From: Paracoccaceae bacterium
Lineage (GTDB): Bacteria; Pseudomonadota; Alphaproteobacteria; Rhodobacterales; Rhodobacteraceae
Assembly: GCA_003561595.1 (NCBI GenBank)
Contig: PWWF01000064.1
Coordinates: forward strand, 1 to 7,787
Length of the DNA stretch: 7,787 nucleotides
Direction: 5' to 3'
Shown: one piece after another, positions 5,759-7,787 of the stretch
Position numbering within the stretch: the stretch's first letter is position 1
How the letters are laid out: the number at the start of each line of letters is the position of its first letter
The notes under the pieces: model-generated
The model's input: only the letters and a program-made list of their open reading frames with translations
Database searches by the model: none
Told to the model about the DNA's origin: nothing
Position numbers and translations under genes: made by a program

Positions 5759-7787
5759 GTGCAGCACCCAGATCCGCGATGATGCTGGTGCTCCTGTCCT
5801 CGGGGGCGATCACGGCGGCGCTGACCGGTCTGCTCGCACGCGGCCTGTCGCTTGACAACACACACCCGGCGCTGGCGGTGCTTGTGCTGGCGCTGTTTGC
5901 AGCCACGACCATGATGCTGGCCTCTGCGGCGATCATCGCGCTGGCGGGGCTGTTGCCTGCGCGGCCGCGTCCGTTGCCCGAACCAGATACAAAGCCCGGC
6001 AAATGCGCCGTCCTGTGGCTGATCTGCGGCGAGCCGCCAGAACCGCTGGCCAACCGGGTTTCCGACATGCTGGCAGGGCTGGCGCGCAGTGGGCAGTCGC
6101 GTGATTGTGACATCTTCATCCTGTCGGACACGCAAGGCACCGAGGCGCGGATGCGCGAACAGGCCGCCCTTGCCGCGGTTCTGGACCAGATCACCTATCG
6201 CAACCGCGCCACCCCGACCGGGCGCAAACCCGGCAATCTGCAGGACTGGATCGACACGTATGGCGCAACATATGAGAGCTTTCTGCTGCTGGACGCCGAT
6301 AGCGGGTTCAGCGCCGAACGCTTGCAGCGGATGCGCGCGCGCATGGCAGCATCGCCCGCGCTGGGGCTGTTGCAAACCGGCATCCGCCTGCGTCCGGCGC
6401 AAAGCCGCTTCGGGCGGATGCAGCGCCTGTCGTCGCGCCTGTCAGGGACGGTCTTTGCCAACGGGCTGGAACGGGTCTGCGGCGATACCGGCAATTTCTG
6501 GGGGCATAACGCGCTGATCCGCACGCGCGCCTTTGCCGAGATCTCGCCGCTGCCGCCCCTGCCGGGCCGCGCGCCGCTGGGCGGGCCGATCCTGAGCCAT
6601 GATTTCATCGAGGCCGCCTGTCTGCGCCGCAATGGCTGGCAGATCGCGATCTGCCCTGACAGCCGAGGCTCTTTCGAGGATGCGCCCGAAACGATGGCCG
6701 CGCATCTGCGGCGGGATCGGCGCTGGGCGCAGGGCAATCTGCAACACATGCGGCTGCTGGGCGCACCGGGGCTGCACCCGACCAGCCGATTGCATCTGGC
6801 TGCGGGCATCCTGTCCTACCTGCAGGCGCCGATCTGGCTGCTGCTGGTGTTGCTGATGGGCTCTGGCGCGGCGCATGCCGGGGCGGGGGTGATCTGGCCG
6901 CTCCTGGGGGTGGTCATGCTGCTGCTGGCCCCGAAACTCGCGGGGCTGTTCACGCGACCCGATGCGCTGTTGCGCCCAGCGCGGCGGCGTGTGCTCTTGC
7001 GCGCGCTCTGGGCGGAACTGGCGCTGACGACGCTTTATGCGCCGCTGGGCATGTTCCGCCGCAGCGCCTTTGTCGCGGCGATCCTGTCGGGGCGCACGAC
7101 CGGCTGGGTGCCTTCGGGCCTGCCGGTGGGGCAGTCACGCCAGCCGGGCCTGCCCGAGGTTGTGGGCGGTGGCTGCATCATACTGGCCGTCGCGATCCCG
7201 CAATTCGCCATCGCCGGGGCGGCCCCGGCGGGGCTGGCGGCGCTTCTGATTCTGCCGGTGACCCTGCCGTTGCTGTGCGCCCCGCTGCTGTGGCGCTGGT
7301 TTGATGCGACCCGCTCACGTGACCCGGTGGCGCGCTACTACGACCAGTCCACCCGCCGCTTTCTGGCCGTGGGCGGGTCCGGCAAGACGCTGGCCATTCA
7401 TCGCCCCCTCTGGGCCGAGGGGGTCAATACGCCCGTCGCTGCCGCCGCGCATGTGAACGCATTGATCGCACGCGCCGCCGAGGATGCGCTGGGCCGCGCG
7501 CCCGACCGCGTGCTGGATCTGGGATGCGGGGTTGGCGGCACGCTGTTTGCACTCGCGCGCACCTGGCCAGAGGCCGCGCTGGCCGGTGTCACGATCAGCG
7601 CCGAGCAGGTGCGGCTGGCTCGGGCACATGCGCAGGCACGCACGCTGGAGGGGCGCTGCACCTTTCTGCGGTCGGATTTCACCCTGCCCATGACGCTGCC
7701 GCGCGCCGATCTGGTCATCGCAGTAGAATCGCATGTCCATGCCCCCGATGCGCAGTCCTTTCTGCAGGCGGCGCTGCGCCAGCTTGC
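5755..7787 (+). CDS. opgH: OpgH/MdoH-like glucan glucosyltransferase fused to a C-terminal SAM-dependent methyltransferase (3' end beyond the window)
   Basis: The frame is open from ATG 5755 to the right edge (677 codons). OpgH is the inner-membrane GT2 enzyme that polymerises UDP-glucose into the backbone of osmoregulated periplasmic glucans. Two hydrophobic segments (about 9-28 and 38-67) precede the cytoplasmic catalytic domain (about 84-335), which has RKPGN (157-161), the DAD metal motif (180-182), GNFWGHN (246-252), LSHDF (280-284) and RDRRWAQGNLQH (320-331). Membrane segments follow near 346-368, 376-399, 470-490 and 492-512, with an amphipathic stretch at 412-443. Residues 528-677 then read as a class I methyltransferase: a YYDQS lead-in (528-532) and VLDLGCGVGG (586-595), the SAM-binding loop. 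At least the start of the Rossmann fold is present. E. coli OpgH is 847 residues with a longer N-terminus and no methyltransferase. The glucosyltransferase family is firm; its substrate and the methylation target are inferred or unknown. It could be a diverged OpgH paralog. Confidence 0.85.
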   Translation, partial: MSAAPRSAMMLVLLSSGAITAALTGLLARGLSLDNTHPALAVLVLALFAATTMMLASAAIIALAGLLPARPRPLPEPDTKPGKCAVLWLICGEPPEPLANRVSDMLAGLARSGQSRDCDIFILSDTQGTEARMREQAALAAVLDQITYRNRATPTGRKPGNLQDWIDTYGATYESFLLLDADSGFSAERLQRMRARMAASPALGLLQTGIRLRPAQSRFGRMQRLSSRLSGTVFANGLERVCGDTGNFWGHNALIRTRAFAEISPLPPLPGRAPLGGPILSHDFIEAACLRRNGWQIAICPDSRGSFEDAPETMAAHLRRDRRWAQGNLQHMRLLGAPGLHPTSRLHLAAGILSYLQAPIWLLLVLLMGSGAAHAGAGVIWPLLGVVMLLLAPKLAGLFTRPDALLRPARRRVLLRALWAELALTTLYAPLGMFRRSAFVAAILSGRTTGWVPSGLPVGQSRQPGLPEVVGGGCIILAVAIPQFAIAGAAPAGLAALLILPVTLPLLCAPLLWRWFDATRSRDPVARYYDQSTRRFLAVGGSGKTLAIHRPLWAEGVNTPVAAAAHVNALIARAAEDALGRAPDRVLDLGCGVGGTLFALARTWPEAALAGVTISAEQVRLARAHAQARTLEGRCTFLRSDFTLPMTLPRADLVIAVESHVHAPDAQSFLQAALRQL

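Noticed and set aside
5497..6402. Minus-strand open frames across the cytochrome b561 and opgH-like genes (also 5189-5767)
   Set aside because: They are antisense to well-supported genes and rich in Arg, Gln, Cys and His with no domain signal.
7321..7787. Separate methyltransferase gene with its own start
   Set aside because: No stop codon interrupts the opgH-like frame before it and no ribosome site plus start was found near 7320-7345, so a fusion is the simpler reading.

Overview
The window is very GC-rich with strong third-position G/C bias. The gene repertoire is a periplasmic alpha-2-macroglobulin with an Apple/PAN domain, a cytochrome b561 and an OpgH-type glucan synthase, which suggests an alphaproteobacterium, most likely Rhodobacterales. 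That placement is inferred from gene content and composition only. Five protein-coding genes fill almost the whole window, and no RNA genes, insertion sequences or CRISPR arrays were seen.

Leftward (minus-strand) arm, positions 4963 down to 1. First comes an LtaS/OpgB-like membrane enzyme of the alkaline phosphatase/sulfatase superfamily (3347-4963). It overlaps by 4 bases (ATGA) a polytopic lysylphosphatidylglycerol-synthase-TM/UPF0104 protein (2460-3350). After a 103-base gap comes a large secreted alpha-2-macroglobulin-family protein (2356 down to 1), cut by the left edge. All three are envelope proteins.

Rightward (plus-strand) arm, 5216 to the right edge. A small four-helix cytochrome b561 (5216-5758) overlaps by ATGA the most interesting gene (5755 to the edge). 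Its product begins as an OpgH/MdoH-family processive glucosyltransferase and runs on in the same frame, with no stop, into a class I SAM-dependent methyltransferase domain that is cut by the right edge.

The arms diverge from a lower-GC 252-base intergenic region. It holds a near-perfect 17-bp direct repeat (16/17), one copy before each arm, an 11-bp dyad overlapping the start codon of the leftward arm, and a TTGAC/GTCAA dyad between the repeat copies. The shared control region, plus an OpgH-like synthase facing a phosphoglycerol-transferase-like enzyme, suggests a cell-envelope glucan (OPG-like) synthesis and modification locus. That functional link is inference. The in-frame synthase-methyltransferase fusion and the repeats are read directly from the sequence.
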